From the NCBI GenBank assembly GCA_043817715.1, contig JBDRGO010000002.1:1-14259 (forward strand): 14,259 nt of DNA, given 5' to 3'. Within the stretch, counting starts at the first letter, position 1. Each line of letters begins with the position of its first letter. The notes beneath the pieces were generated by a model, which saw only the letters and a list, made by a program, of their open reading frames with translations, was not told the origin of the DNA and made no database searches. The translations under genes were made by a program, and so were the position numbers. The stretch comes from JAFGBZ01 sp043817715. Its GTDB lineage: Archaea; Iainarchaeota; Iainarchaeia; Iainarchaeales; JAFGBZ01. This document shows positions 5,019-12,197 of this stretch, piece by piece.

Positions 5019-5699
5019 TTAATTGCTTTTTTTTCCAATCATTACCAGTTCTTTGTTAAATAAACGCAGGAATGAAAAGAATAAGTAAGGGCTTATTTTT
5101 AGAAATAAGAACTGAAACCAGTTAGGGAATAATCGATTGTAAGTGAATGATTTAATTGGAGTGAATCCATGAATTTCAAAAAGGGTTTTCAGCCTTTCGC
5201 GGGTAATGATTGTTTTATGGTCCCAGGGATTAAAGAAGTTCCATTTTAATTCTTCAATGTTCGGAAGAATTACAATTAAATAAGAATCTTTTTTTGCGGT
5301 TCTTTGAATTTCCTTCATTGAATCAAATAATTCTTTTTCCTCCAAATGCTCAAATAAATGGCTTGAAAGAATTAAGTCAAATTCATTTGCTTTAAATGGA
5401 ATTTTTGTGCAGGAAGCGAATTTAAAATTTCCTTTTAATTTGGTTTCATTTAATGCTTTTTTGTCCAAATCAATTCCATAGCGTGCAGATTCAGGAAAAG
5501 CAGATAAAAGATAGCCTTTGGCGCAGCCTAAATCAAGAACTTTGCCGAATGATTTTTTTGGAACAAATGAAAGCAGGTAATTCATCAAATGCTTCTGATA
5601 AATCCCGTATTCTCCGCCAAAAAGAATTTTACGGAATTTCTTCTTCGAATCAGATTCAGCTGCTTTGCCACGCTCAAAAAAAACCTTTTCTTTTGCCAA
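5019..5699 (-). CDS. Class I SAM-dependent methyltransferase
   Basis: The Rossmann-type methyltransferase core is clear: motif I VLDLGCAKG (residues 54-62), the acidic end of strand 2 YGIDLD (74-79), and DLILSSHLFEHLEE (108-121) as the motif IV region, as in the Methyltransf_11/23 families. The start is a TTG (5699) with AAAGG eight bases upstream. The 226-residue protein ends in a very hydrophobic, aromatic stretch (about 195-214) and a KK tail, which may hold it against the membrane. Its place next to a glycan cluster suggests it methylates a sugar, lipid-linked glycan or related precursor, but the substrate cannot be read from sequence. It is divergent from the Gfo/Idh/MocA gene across an 89-base gap that holds a 19-base tandem repeat. 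Confidence 0.85.
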   Translation of the reverse strand: MAKEKVFFERGKAAESDSKKKFRKILFGGEYGIYQKHLMNYLLSFVPKKSFGKVLDLGCAKGYLLSAFPESARYGIDLDKKALNETKLKGNFKFASCTKIPFKANEFDLILSSHLFEHLEEKELFDSMKEIQRTAKKDSYLIVILPNIEELKWNFFNPWDHKTIITRERLKTLFEIHGFTPIKSFTYNRLFPNWFQFLFLKISPYLFFSFLRLFNKELVMIGKKSN

Positions 5700-5703
5700 C
5701 TCA

Positions 5704-5751
5704 ATTACCTTTACTAAAACTAATTACCTTTACTAAAACTAATTACCTTTA
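5704..5751. repeat. Tandem repeat of a 19-base unit upstream of the methyltransferase
   Basis: ATTACCTTTACTAAAACTA occurs twice without change (5704-5722, 5723-5741), followed by the first ten bases of a third unit (5742-5751). Read on the minus strand, every unit carries AAAGGTAATT, and the copy nearest the gene supplies the apparent ribosome site for the TTG start at 5699. The repeat therefore looks like duplication of the methyltransferase leader. Confidence 0.85.
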
Positions 5752-5757
5752 ACAAGC

Positions 5758-5784
5758 TTTAAATAAGTTTTCATGGAGTAAGGT
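5758..5784 (+). promoter_or_regulatory. Promoter and ribosome site of the Gfo/Idh/MocA gene
   Basis: TTTAAATAA (5758-5766) is a good TATA-like box centred about 27 bases before the ATG at 5789, consistent with a leaderless or nearly leaderless transcript. GGAG (5775-5778) and AGGT (5781-5784) also lie just before the ATG and could serve as ribosome sites if transcription starts a little earlier. Confidence 0.5.
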
Positions 5785-5788
5785 ATTC

Positions 5789-6757
5789 ATGGCGCAAAAG
5801 CTAAGGGCGGCAGTAATTGGCTTGGGAAACATGGGAAGGCACCATACAAGGGTTTACAGCGAATTGAATGAAACCCAATTAATCGGAGTATGCGATGCAA
5901 ACAAGGAGCTGGCGCAGGAATATGCAAAAAAATATTCATGCAAAGCATTTGATTCCCTTGAAGAATTGATGAAACAAGAAAAACCGGAAATTGTTTCAAT
6001 TGCCGTGCCGACAAATAAGCATTTTGAGGCAACAGAAAAAGTTCTGCATTATGCAAATGTTCTTTTGGAAAAACCTATTGCAGAATCAATTGAATCAGCA
6101 AAAAAAATCGAGGAACTTGCAAAAAAATCTGATTACAAATTAATGATAGGACATATTGAAAGATTTAATCCAGTTATAAGATTCCTGAAAAAATTTCTGA
6201 TAGAAAAAAATGAATCGCTTCTTTCCCTTAGCATTGAAAGGCTGGGAATTGCCCCGCCAAAAAATATTTCAACAGGAGTGACCGTTGACCTGGCAATCCA
6301 TGACATTGACATTTTCAGGTATTTGACTGAAGAGGAAATAACTGAAACAAACGGATTTGCAAAAAATTTCGGGGTAACAAATGTTGATGACCACTGCCAT
6401 ATATTCATTAAAGGAAAAACCGCCAGCGCATCAATTGTTGCAAACTGGGTTAATCCTACAAAAATAAGGCAGTTAAGGGCCACGCTTAAAAATTATTTCA
6501 TTTATCTGGATTACATTTCACAAAAAATCGAACTTTATGAAAAAAATGAATTATTTGACCCTTTGCTTGAAGGCCCTACTTTTTCAACAATTGAACTGCA
6601 GAAACAAGAACCATTAAAACTTGAAATTCTTTCCTTTATTGAAGCAGTTAAAAACAACAGAGAAGTGGAAGTAAGCGCAGCAGAGGGAAAAAAAAACTTA
6701 GAAACCGCTTTAAATGCTTTGAAGTCAGCGGAAAAAAACGGGTTCAAAATAAATTAA
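5789..6757 (+). CDS. Gfo/Idh/MocA-family sugar-nucleotide dehydrogenase (WlbA/WbpB-like)
   Basis: This is a predicted NAD-dependent 3-dehydrogenase of UDP-GlcNAc-uronic acid (or UDP-GlcNAc), giving the 3-keto sugar that the nearby aminotransferase would aminate. The Rossmann motif GLGNMG is at residues 11-16. The family lysine is in EKP (94-96), and the second domain shows GHIERFNP (121-128) and VDLAIHDIDIFRYL (166-179), which contains the conserved histidine and is close to WlbA/WbpB and archaeal relatives. At 322 residues the length is normal. The family is broad, so the substrate is assigned mainly from the neighbouring aminotransferase, acetyltransferase and 2-epimerase genes. It is convergent with the acetyltransferase gene. 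Confidence 0.82.
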   Translation: MAQKLRAAVIGLGNMGRHHTRVYSELNETQLIGVCDANKELAQEYAKKYSCKAFDSLEELMKQEKPEIVSIAVPTNKHFEATEKVLHYANVLLEKPIAESIESAKKIEELAKKSDYKLMIGHIERFNPVIRFLKKFLIEKNESLLSLSIERLGIAPPKNISTGVTVDLAIHDIDIFRYLTEEEITETNGFAKNFGVTNVDDHCHIFIKGKTASASIVANWVNPTKIRQLRATLKNYFIYLDYISQKIELYEKNELFDPLLEGPTFSTIELQKQEPLKLEILSFIEAVKNNREVEVSAAEGKKNLETALNALKSAEKNGFKIN

Positions 6758-6802
6758 AAAAAACAAAGAAAAAAAAATTAAAAATAAAAAAGAAATTAAA
6801 AA
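6758..6802 (-). terminator. A/T-run terminator region between convergent genes
   Basis: The 53 bases between the two genes are almost pure A on the plus strand, that is, repeated T-runs on the minus strand just past the acetyltransferase stop. This is a strong archaeal-type terminator for the minus-strand gene. Plus-strand T-runs that could end the dehydrogenase transcript lie inside the acetyltransferase 3' end (6810-6830). Confidence 0.5.
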
Positions 6803-6810
6803 AATTAAAT

Positions 6811-7314
6811 TTATTCTTTTATTTTTTCCCCTTCTTTGTTTACTTTTCCTTTTATTTTTGCCGGATTACCGTAAACCAATGCATAAGAAGGAACATTTTT
6901 TGTTACAACTGAACCTGCACCAACCATTGCATATTCACCTATTCTGACTCCGGAAATAATTGTTGCGTTTGCCCCTATGCTTGCGCATTTTTCAACAATT
7001 GTTCTCTGGCCTTTTCTTGACTCATTCCAGATAAATGCCCTTGGGCGCAAATCATTAGTGAATGTAACGCTTGGTCCTATGAATACGTCGTCCATTAATT
7101 CTGCATTGTAAACAGATACATTATTCCCTATTTTCACTTTGTTATGGATTTTTACGTCAAAATCAATGTAAACGTTTTTTGCAATAACGCAGTTTTCGCC
7201 CAGTTCGGCGCCGTCCCTTATATGCGAATGATGCCATATTTTTGTGCCTTTTCCTATTTTTTTTCCTTCAATTATTGCGGTTTCATGCTTAAAGTAATCA
7301 TTCAAATAAAACAC
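6811..7314 (-). CDS. Hexapeptide-repeat sugar-nucleotide N-acetyltransferase (WbpD/WlbB-like)
   Basis: It is predicted to acetylate the 3-amino group of UDP-2-acetamido-3-amino-2,3-dideoxy-glucuronic acid with acetyl-CoA. The left-handed beta-helix is clear, with turns such as IGKGTKIWHHSHI, LGENCVIAKNVYI, IGNNVSVYNAEL and IGPSVTFTNDLRPRAF. CASIGANATIISGVRIGEYAMVGAGSVVTKNVP and YALVYGNPAKIKGKV follow. The TFTNDLRPRAF and GANATI blocks are those of WbpD/WlbB rather than of generic acetyltransferases. At 167 residues it is close to the shorter family members. The start is unclear: GTG 7314 gives this frame, but AGGTG (7316-7312) would be a very good ribosome site for the in-frame TTG at 7305 (164 residues). 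It runs opposite to its presumed pathway partners on both sides. Confidence 0.85.
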   Translation of the reverse strand: MFYLNDYFKHETAIIEGKKIGKGTKIWHHSHIRDGAELGENCVIAKNVYIDFDVKIHNKVKIGNNVSVYNAELMDDVFIGPSVTFTNDLRPRAFIWNESRKGQRTIVEKCASIGANATIISGVRIGEYAMVGAGSVVTKNVPSYALVYGNPAKIKGKVNKEGEKIKE

Positions 7315-7348
7315 CTAGTTCATTATTCAAATAAATAAAGATAATAGA

Positions 7349-7356
7349 TTTAAAAG
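7349..7356 (+). promoter_or_regulatory. TATA-like box of the aminotransferase operon
   Basis: TTTAAAAG at 7349-7356 is centred about 27 bases before the ATG at 7380, so the transcript is probably leaderless; no ribosome site is visible before that ATG. The 65-base gap to the divergent acetyltransferase gene must hold both promoters. Confidence 0.55.
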
Positions 7357-7379
7357 TGTTTTTAGCTTCTTTTTTTGTC

Positions 7380-8447
7380 ATGATTCCGATAGCTAAACCC
7401 ATAATAGGGGAAAAAGAAAAAAAACTTGTAATGGAAGTAATTGAATCAGGAATGCTTGTCCAGGGAAAATATGTCCAAGAATTTGAGGAAAAGTTTGCAG
7501 AGTATTTGGGCGTAAAAAATTGCGTTGCAGTAACTAACGGCACTCAGGCGCTGATTTGCGCGCTTAAATTAATGGATTTGAAGGGAGAAGTGCTTGTGCC
7601 GAGCTTTTCATTCATTGCAAGCGCCAATGCCGTGATTGAAGCAGGATTAAAGCCGGTGTTTGTTGAAGTTGATAAAGAAACATTCTGCATTAATTTATAT
7701 GATGCTGAAAAAAAAGTTTCAAATAAAACCTGTGCAATAATGCCTGTTCATTTATTCGGGCACAGCTGCCAAATGCTGGAAGTGAATGAACTGGCGGAAA
7801 ATTATTCATTAAAAATAATTGAGGATGCATGCCAGGCGCATGGCGCTGAATTTAAGGGAAAAAAAGTCGGTTCTTTTGGGGATGCGGGGGCATTCAGTTT
7901 TTATCCGACAAAAAACATTACTATGGGCGAAGGGGGAGTTATTTCCACAAATGATGATGCACTTGCTGAAAAAATAAGGGTTTACAGAAATCAGGGAATG
8001 GTTAAAAGATATCATCATGATGCATTTGGATTGAATTTTAGGATAACAAATATTGCCGGGGCAATTGGCTTGGGGCAAATGGATAAAATTGAGGAATTTA
8101 TTGAAAAAAGAAGAAAGAATGCAGAGTATTTGAATAAAGGGCTTGAAGGAGTGCAGACCCCAGTTGAAAAGGAATGGTGCAGGCATTCATATAACCAGTA
8201 CACTATTAAGACAAATGAACGGGAATTGCTTGAAAAAAAACTGATTGAAAAACAAATCGGCCATATGATTTATTACCCTATTCCGATTCATCAGCAGAAA
8301 ATAATTGAGGAAATTTATGGAAAAAACAGTATGCCTGTAACAGAAAAGCTTGCAAAAGAAGTCATTTCTTTGCCTGTGCATCCTGCACTGACAAAAGAGC
8401 AATTGGATGAAATAATTGAAGCAGTGAATGGTTTTAGAAACAAATAA
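7380..8447 (+). CDS. DegT/DnrJ/EryC1/StrS sugar aminotransferase (WbpE/WlbC-like)
   Basis: This is a PLP-dependent aminotransferase predicted to convert the 3-keto UDP-sugar to the 3-amino sugar, with glutamate as likely donor. Landmarks: NGTQALICAL for phosphate binding (residues 53-62), IIEDACQAHGAEFKGKKVGSFGD with the PLP-ring aspartate (D149), and SFYPTKNITMGEGGVI with the Schiff-base lysine K178. MVKRYHHDAFGLNFRITNIAGAIGLGQ follows. The 355 residues from ATG 7380 fit the family (about 360). The frame is open back to GTG 7356, but that codon lies at the end of the TATA-like box, and family members usually start just before the IPIAKP motif. It is the first gene of a three-gene unit with two SDR genes. 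Confidence 0.88.
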   Translation: MIPIAKPIIGEKEKKLVMEVIESGMLVQGKYVQEFEEKFAEYLGVKNCVAVTNGTQALICALKLMDLKGEVLVPSFSFIASANAVIEAGLKPVFVEVDKETFCINLYDAEKKVSNKTCAIMPVHLFGHSCQMLEVNELAENYSLKIIEDACQAHGAEFKGKKVGSFGDAGAFSFYPTKNITMGEGGVISTNDDALAEKIRVYRNQGMVKRYHHDAFGLNFRITNIAGAIGLGQMDKIEEFIEKRRKNAEYLNKGLEGVQTPVEKEWCRHSYNQYTIKTNERELLEKKLIEKQIGHMIYYPIPIHQQKIIEEIYGKNSMPVTEKLAKEVISLPVHPALTKEQLDEIIEAVNGFRNK

Positions 8448-8472
8448 ATAAATGAACGGATGTTTTTTGAAA

Positions 8473-9408
8473 ATGAATAAGCAAAATGTTTTAGTTACAG
8501 GGGGGGCAGGATTTATTGGAAGCCATTTATGCGATGCATTGAAAAAAGAAGGGCATGCTGTTTTTGCTTTGGATAATCTGTTTCTTGGAAAAAAAGAAAA
8601 CATCGGCAAGGGAATTGAGTTTATTAACGCTGATGCAACTGATTTAAAGAAAATGGAAAGAATAATTGAGGAAAAGGAAATTGAAACTGTTTTTGATTTG
8701 GCTACAATTCCTTTGCCTGCTTCATTGGAAAAACCTGAATGGTGCTTTGATGAAATAATGAAAATTAGCTTGGTTTTATGCGAACTTGCAAGAAAAGATG
8801 AATTTAATTTATTAATTCATTATTCAAGCAGTGAAGCATTTGGAACTGCCCTAGGAAATGCAATGAATGAATCGCATGCCCTTAAGCCCCATACTGTTTA
8901 TGCTTCTGCCAAGGCAGCGCAGGATCTGCTTATTGAATCATACCATAAAACTTATGGCATTGAGTATTTGATTGTCAGGCCGTTCAATAATTATGGGCCA
9001 AGGCAAAATGAAGGGAATTATGCGGGAATTATTCCGATTACAATTAAGAGGATTCTGCAGGGAAAAAAGCCGGTGATTTTTGGTTCAGGAAGCCAGACAA
9101 GAGATTTTCTGTATGCAGGTGATACTGCGGAAGGAACCGTGAAATTATTCAATGAACCAAAAGCAAGAAATATTTCGGTTAATTTGTGTTCAGGAAAAGA
9201 GATTTCTGTCAAAGAAGTAATTGATGCAATCTGCAGGGAAATGCATTATGGCGGAGGAATTGATTTTCTGCCTGAAAGAGCAGGGGATGTAAAAAGGCAT
9301 TTAGGGGACTGTTCCCTTGCAGAAAAACTGGTCGGATTCAAGCCAACTGTTTCTTTTGAAGAAGGAATCAAAAAAACAATTGAATGGTATAATAAAGGAA
9401 AGGCGTGA
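8473..9408 (+). CDS. Extended SDR sugar-nucleotide enzyme (4,6-dehydratase or decarboxylase type)
   Basis: An NAD(P)-binding Rossmann fold starts with VTGGAGFIGSH (about residues 8-18). The active site reads YSSSEAFG with S118-E121 and YASAK (Y143, K147). The glutamate after the serines is typical of dehydratases and UDP-glucuronate decarboxylases and absent from plain 4-epimerases. RPFNNYGPRQNEGNY and the substrate-side GSGSQTRDFLYAGDTAEG follow. I favour ATG 8473 because it aligns with the family start; ATG 8452, four bases after the aminotransferase stop, is also possible and adds seven residues. Neither has a clear ribosome site. It probably makes a second nucleotide sugar for the same glycan. 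The exact substrate (UDP-, GDP- or dTDP-linked) cannot be decided by eye. Confidence 0.85.
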   Translation: MNKQNVLVTGGAGFIGSHLCDALKKEGHAVFALDNLFLGKKENIGKGIEFINADATDLKKMERIIEEKEIETVFDLATIPLPASLEKPEWCFDEIMKISLVLCELARKDEFNLLIHYSSSEAFGTALGNAMNESHALKPHTVYASAKAAQDLLIESYHKTYGIEYLIVRPFNNYGPRQNEGNYAGIIPITIKRILQGKKPVIFGSGSQTRDFLYAGDTAEGTVKLFNEPKARNISVNLCSGKEISVKEVIDAICREMHYGGGIDFLPERAGDVKRHLGDCSLAEKLVGFKPTVSFEEGIKKTIEWYNKGKA

Positions 9409-9411
9409 AAA

Positions 9412-10296
9412 ATGCCGAAAAAAAAAATTGTTGTCACCGGCGCTAATGGATTTATTGGAAGCAGGCTCTGCAAAGAGCTTGAAAAAAAATATTCGGTAAT
9501 TAAATTTGACTTGAACGGGAAAGGAAAAAACTTTTTTGAAGGAAGCGTTCTGGAAGAAGAAAAGCTTGAAAAAGCTTTTCAGAAAGCAGATGCAGTAGTG
9601 CACTTGGCTGCTGTTTCTGTTGCTTCAAGCGCAGCTGAGCCGAAAAAAAGCTTTGAAACCAATGTTGAAGGGACAAAAAATGTCTTGGAAACAGCGTTTA
9701 AACAGGGAATTAAAAAAATTGTTTTTGCTTCAAGCGCACTTGTTTATGGAACAAAATACAAAAGGAAAATAAGCGAATCAGATGCACTGCTTCCTGAAGA
9801 TAATTATGCAAAACAGAAGGAATTTGGGGAAAAGCTCTGCAGGGAATACAGAAAAAAAGGGCTTGATGTAAGAATTGTCAGGATGTTTAATGTTTATGGA
9901 AAAAGTCAGGAAAAAAGAACTTATAATGATGTAATAACAATTTTTTTCAATAAAATTTCCAAAGGGGAAAAAATATGGATTAATAATCCTGGAAAAAATT
10001 CAAGGGATTTCATCAATATTTCCGATGCAGTGAAAGGGATTGCACTGGTTCTTGAAAAAAAGAAAGCAAAAAATGAAGTATTTAATATCGGGACAGGAAA
10101 AGCAACTGATTTAATGGATTTGGCGGAAAATATTTCCAAAGCACTTGGAAAAGAGCCAATGTTTGAAAAAGCAAACGAAGAAAAAGAAGAAATAAAATTT
10201 ATTGCAGACACTTCAAAAGCCGAAAAAATCCTTGGATTCAGGGCGGGAAAAACGCTTGAAAAGGGATTAAAGGAAATGTCCAAGAATTTTAAATGA
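9412..10296 (+). CDS. Extended SDR sugar-nucleotide epimerase/reductase
   Basis: A second, diverged SDR enzyme of 294 residues follows. The cofactor motif VVTGANGFIGSRL is at residues 7-19, and HLAAVSVASSAAEPKKSFETNVEGT is typical of NAD-dependent epimerases. The active site is FASSALVYG (105-113) with NYAKQK giving Y132 and K136. Unlike the preceding enzyme it lacks a glutamate after the serines, which suits a 4-epimerase or 4-reductase. RMFNVYGKSQ and NSRDFINISDAVKGI complete the sugar-binding half. The gene begins three bases after the preceding stop, with GTGA (9404-9407) four bases before the ATG, so translation is probably coupled. It could act on the product of the upstream dehydratase-like enzyme, giving a 6-deoxy sugar; this is inferred. 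Confidence 0.82.
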   Translation: MPKKKIVVTGANGFIGSRLCKELEKKYSVIKFDLNGKGKNFFEGSVLEEEKLEKAFQKADAVVHLAAVSVASSAAEPKKSFETNVEGTKNVLETAFKQGIKKIVFASSALVYGTKYKRKISESDALLPEDNYAKQKEFGEKLCREYRKKGLDVRIVRMFNVYGKSQEKRTYNDVITIFFNKISKGEKIWINNPGKNSRDFINISDAVKGIALVLEKKKAKNEVFNIGTGKATDLMDLAENISKALGKEPMFEKANEEKEEIKFIADTSKAEKILGFRAGKTLEKGLKEMSKNFK

Positions 10297-10413
10297 AATT
10301 AAAAAATTAATTTTTCTTTGAACCGCATTTAATGAATGCATTGATTAATTTCATTGATTGTGTTCATTGATTAGATTCATTGATTAATTTTTCATTAATT
10401 GCATTGTTTTGCT
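10297..10413. repeat. AT-rich convergent gap with degenerate CATTGATT repeats
   Basis: The gap between convergent SDR2 and the 2-epimerase holds T-runs for both strands and an irregular series of CATTGATT-like units: GCATTGATTAATT, TCATTGATTGTG, TTCATTGATTAGA, TTCATTGATTAATT, TTCATTAATT. Spacing is 12-16 bases. No gene is visible. It probably acts as a two-way terminator; the repeats may be simple low-complexity drift. Confidence 0.5.
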
Positions 10414-11502
10414 TCATTTGTTTTTTTCGAAATCTAAAAGAAGGGAAACAATTTTTTCACTGACTTTTTCCGAATAATAGGGGTTTTTTATTTTGCGCAT
10501 TTTTTCCCCTAAGCCTTTATTGAGTATTTTGTCTGCAGAATCAGTGATTTCTTTTTTTGTAAAAGCAAGAATGTTTTTTCCTGCCTTAATGCTTTCAGCA
10601 TATTCTGTGCTCAAGCGCATTGTAACCAGTGGAATATTATGGATTAATGCTTCTTCCTGGATTCCGCCAGAATCAGTTAAAACCATTTTTGCATTAATAA
10701 GCAGTTTCAAAAAATCAAAGTAATTCAATGGATCCAAAAGCAGGACATTTTCAGGAACTTTTAAGCCGAATTTTTCAATATTTTTCCTGCTTCGGGGATG
10801 AATAGGGTAAACTATTTTAAGTTTTATTTCAGATACTGCTTCAAGGAATTCTGAAAATTTTTCCTTGGAATCAACATTTTCCTGACGATGCAAAGTAAGC
10901 AATGCATAATTATTTTTTTTGAGTTTTTGCGCTTCAAGAATTTTGGAGTTTTTTTCCGCAAGCTTTGCACCCAAAATGCTTGCATCCTCAATTGTGTTTC
11001 CCGTGAAATGGATTTTTTCTTTTGCAATGTTTTCATTCAGAAGGTTTTGTACTGAATTCTGCGAAGCCGCAAATAATATGTCTGATGCATGGTCTGTTAG
11101 GATTCTGCTGAATTCTTCAGGCATGCGTTCATCAAAGCTTCTGAAGCCGGATTCAATATGCGCCAGCTTCCAGCCCTGCCTTTTGGCGGAAACCGCGCCT
11201 GCAAGAGTTGAATCAGTGTCCCCGACAACAATAACTGTCCCTCTTTCATATTTCAGAAGAATTCTGGAAATTTTTGAAATCATTTCCCCCATTCTTTCAC
11301 CAGGCGAACCTGAATTTAATTTAAGAAAGTGATCCGGCTTTCTTTCAAATAAGGCGGAAAGAAATGAATCGCTCATTTCAGGGGAATAATGCTGCCCGGT
11401 AAAAAGAATCACTGTTTTTCTGCCTTTTTTTTCAAGTTCCCTTGAAACAGTGAAGCATTTTATTATTTCCGGACGCGTTCCCACAACAAAGATAAATGTC
11501 AT
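10414..11502 (-). CDS. UDP-sugar 2-epimerase (WecB/WbpI family)
   Basis: Non-hydrolysing 2-epimerases turn UDP-GlcNAc into UDP-ManNAc (WecB) or UDP-GlcNAc3NAcA into UDP-ManNAc3NAcA (WbpI). Family landmarks in order: VVGTRPEIIK (residues 6-15), VVGDTDSTLAGA, LAHIESGFRSFDERMPEEFSRILTDHASD, LLTLHRQENVD with the key histidine, VYPIHPRSRKN, and LTDSGGIQEEA near the C-terminus. At 362 residues the length is normal. The ATG overlaps the stop of the upstream glycosyltransferase gene (ATGA, 11499-11502), and GGGGAG lies six bases before it, so translation is coupled. Given the WbpB/D/E-type genes nearby I favour the WbpI substrate, but WecB and WbpI cannot be separated by eye. Confidence 0.88.
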   Translation of the reverse strand: MTFIFVVGTRPEIIKCFTVSRELEKKGRKTVILFTGQHYSPEMSDSFLSALFERKPDHFLKLNSGSPGERMGEMISKISRILLKYERGTVIVVGDTDSTLAGAVSAKRQGWKLAHIESGFRSFDERMPEEFSRILTDHASDILFAASQNSVQNLLNENIAKEKIHFTGNTIEDASILGAKLAEKNSKILEAQKLKKNNYALLTLHRQENVDSKEKFSEFLEAVSEIKLKIVYPIHPRSRKNIEKFGLKVPENVLLLDPLNYFDFLKLLINAKMVLTDSGGIQEEALIHNIPLVTMRLSTEYAESIKAGKNILAFTKKEITDSADKILNKGLGEKMRKIKNPYYSEKVSEKIVSLLLDFEKNK

Positions 11503-12197
11503 TTGAATCTCCCCAATAATAAGGAAAAAATTATCCTTAAATGGTTTTTTATTTCCTTTACTGTGTTGATTTTTGTTTCGCCGAATTCCCTTTGATGCAG
11601 GGTTACGGGAATTTCCTTAATTGAAGCGTTTTTTTTCAGCATTTTTAAGAGGATTTCAGTCAGGGAAATAAAATCACTGGATTCGATTTTTATTTTTTTT
11701 AATTTTTCCGCATTATAACAACGGAAAATTCCCGTAAAGCAGGAAAGTTTTTTTCCGATTAAAAATGCGTAAATTGAATTGATTCCAACACTCAATAATT
11801 TTCTTATGAATGAAACATCCTGCATTGAATTTTTTTCAAGATAAGGTGAGCCATTGACAATGTCAAAGTTTTTGAATTCAAGCAGTTTAGGCATTTCTTC
11901 CGGTTTATAGGTAAAGTCCCCATCCAGCATTATTATGTATTTTCCCTTTGAATTCTGAATTATTGAATTGATTGCCGCGCCTAATCCAAGGTTTCTTTTA
12001 TGCTTAACCAGTTTAACTGAAGGGAATTTTTTTTGAAGTTTTGAAACCAAAAAAGCGGTTTTGTCTTTGCTTCCGTCATCGACTACAATCAATTCTGATT
12101 TAAGAGAAAGCTTGCGGAGCACAGGAAACAATTCTTTTTCTATCTTGAATACATTGCCTTCTTCATTGAACATTGGTATTCCAACAGACAAATCCAT
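11499..12197 (-). CDS. Family 2 glycosyltransferase (dolichol/polyprenyl-phosphate sugar transferase-like)
   Basis: This is a GT-A fold transferase of 232 residues. SVGIPMFNEEGNV is at the N-terminus, followed by the nucleotide-binding VVDDGSKDKT (38-47), HKRNLGLGAAIN (66-77), and the metal-binding LDGD (91-94). The C-terminal part HQREFGETKINTVKEIKNHL resembles the RxxGxSK-type end of dolichyl-phosphate mannose synthase-like enzymes. There is no C-terminal pair of transmembrane helices. It may load a sugar onto a polyprenyl phosphate for use by an outer-face membrane enzyme. The ATG follows directly on the TAA of the YfhO-like gene, with a strong GGAGG (12211-12207) nine bases upstream, so it is part of a tight three-gene operon with the epimerase. 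Confidence 0.88.
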   Translation of the reverse strand: MDLSVGIPMFNEEGNVFKIEKELFPVLRKLSLKSELIVVDDGSKDKTAFLVSKLQKKFPSVKLVKHKRNLGLGAAINSIIQNSKGKYIIMLDGDFTYKPEEMPKLLEFKNFDIVNGSPYLEKNSMQDVSFIRKLLSVGINSIYAFLIGKKLSCFTGIFRCYNAEKLKKIKIESSDFISLTEILLKMLKKNASIKEIPVTLHQREFGETKINTVKEIKNHLRIIFSLLLGRFK

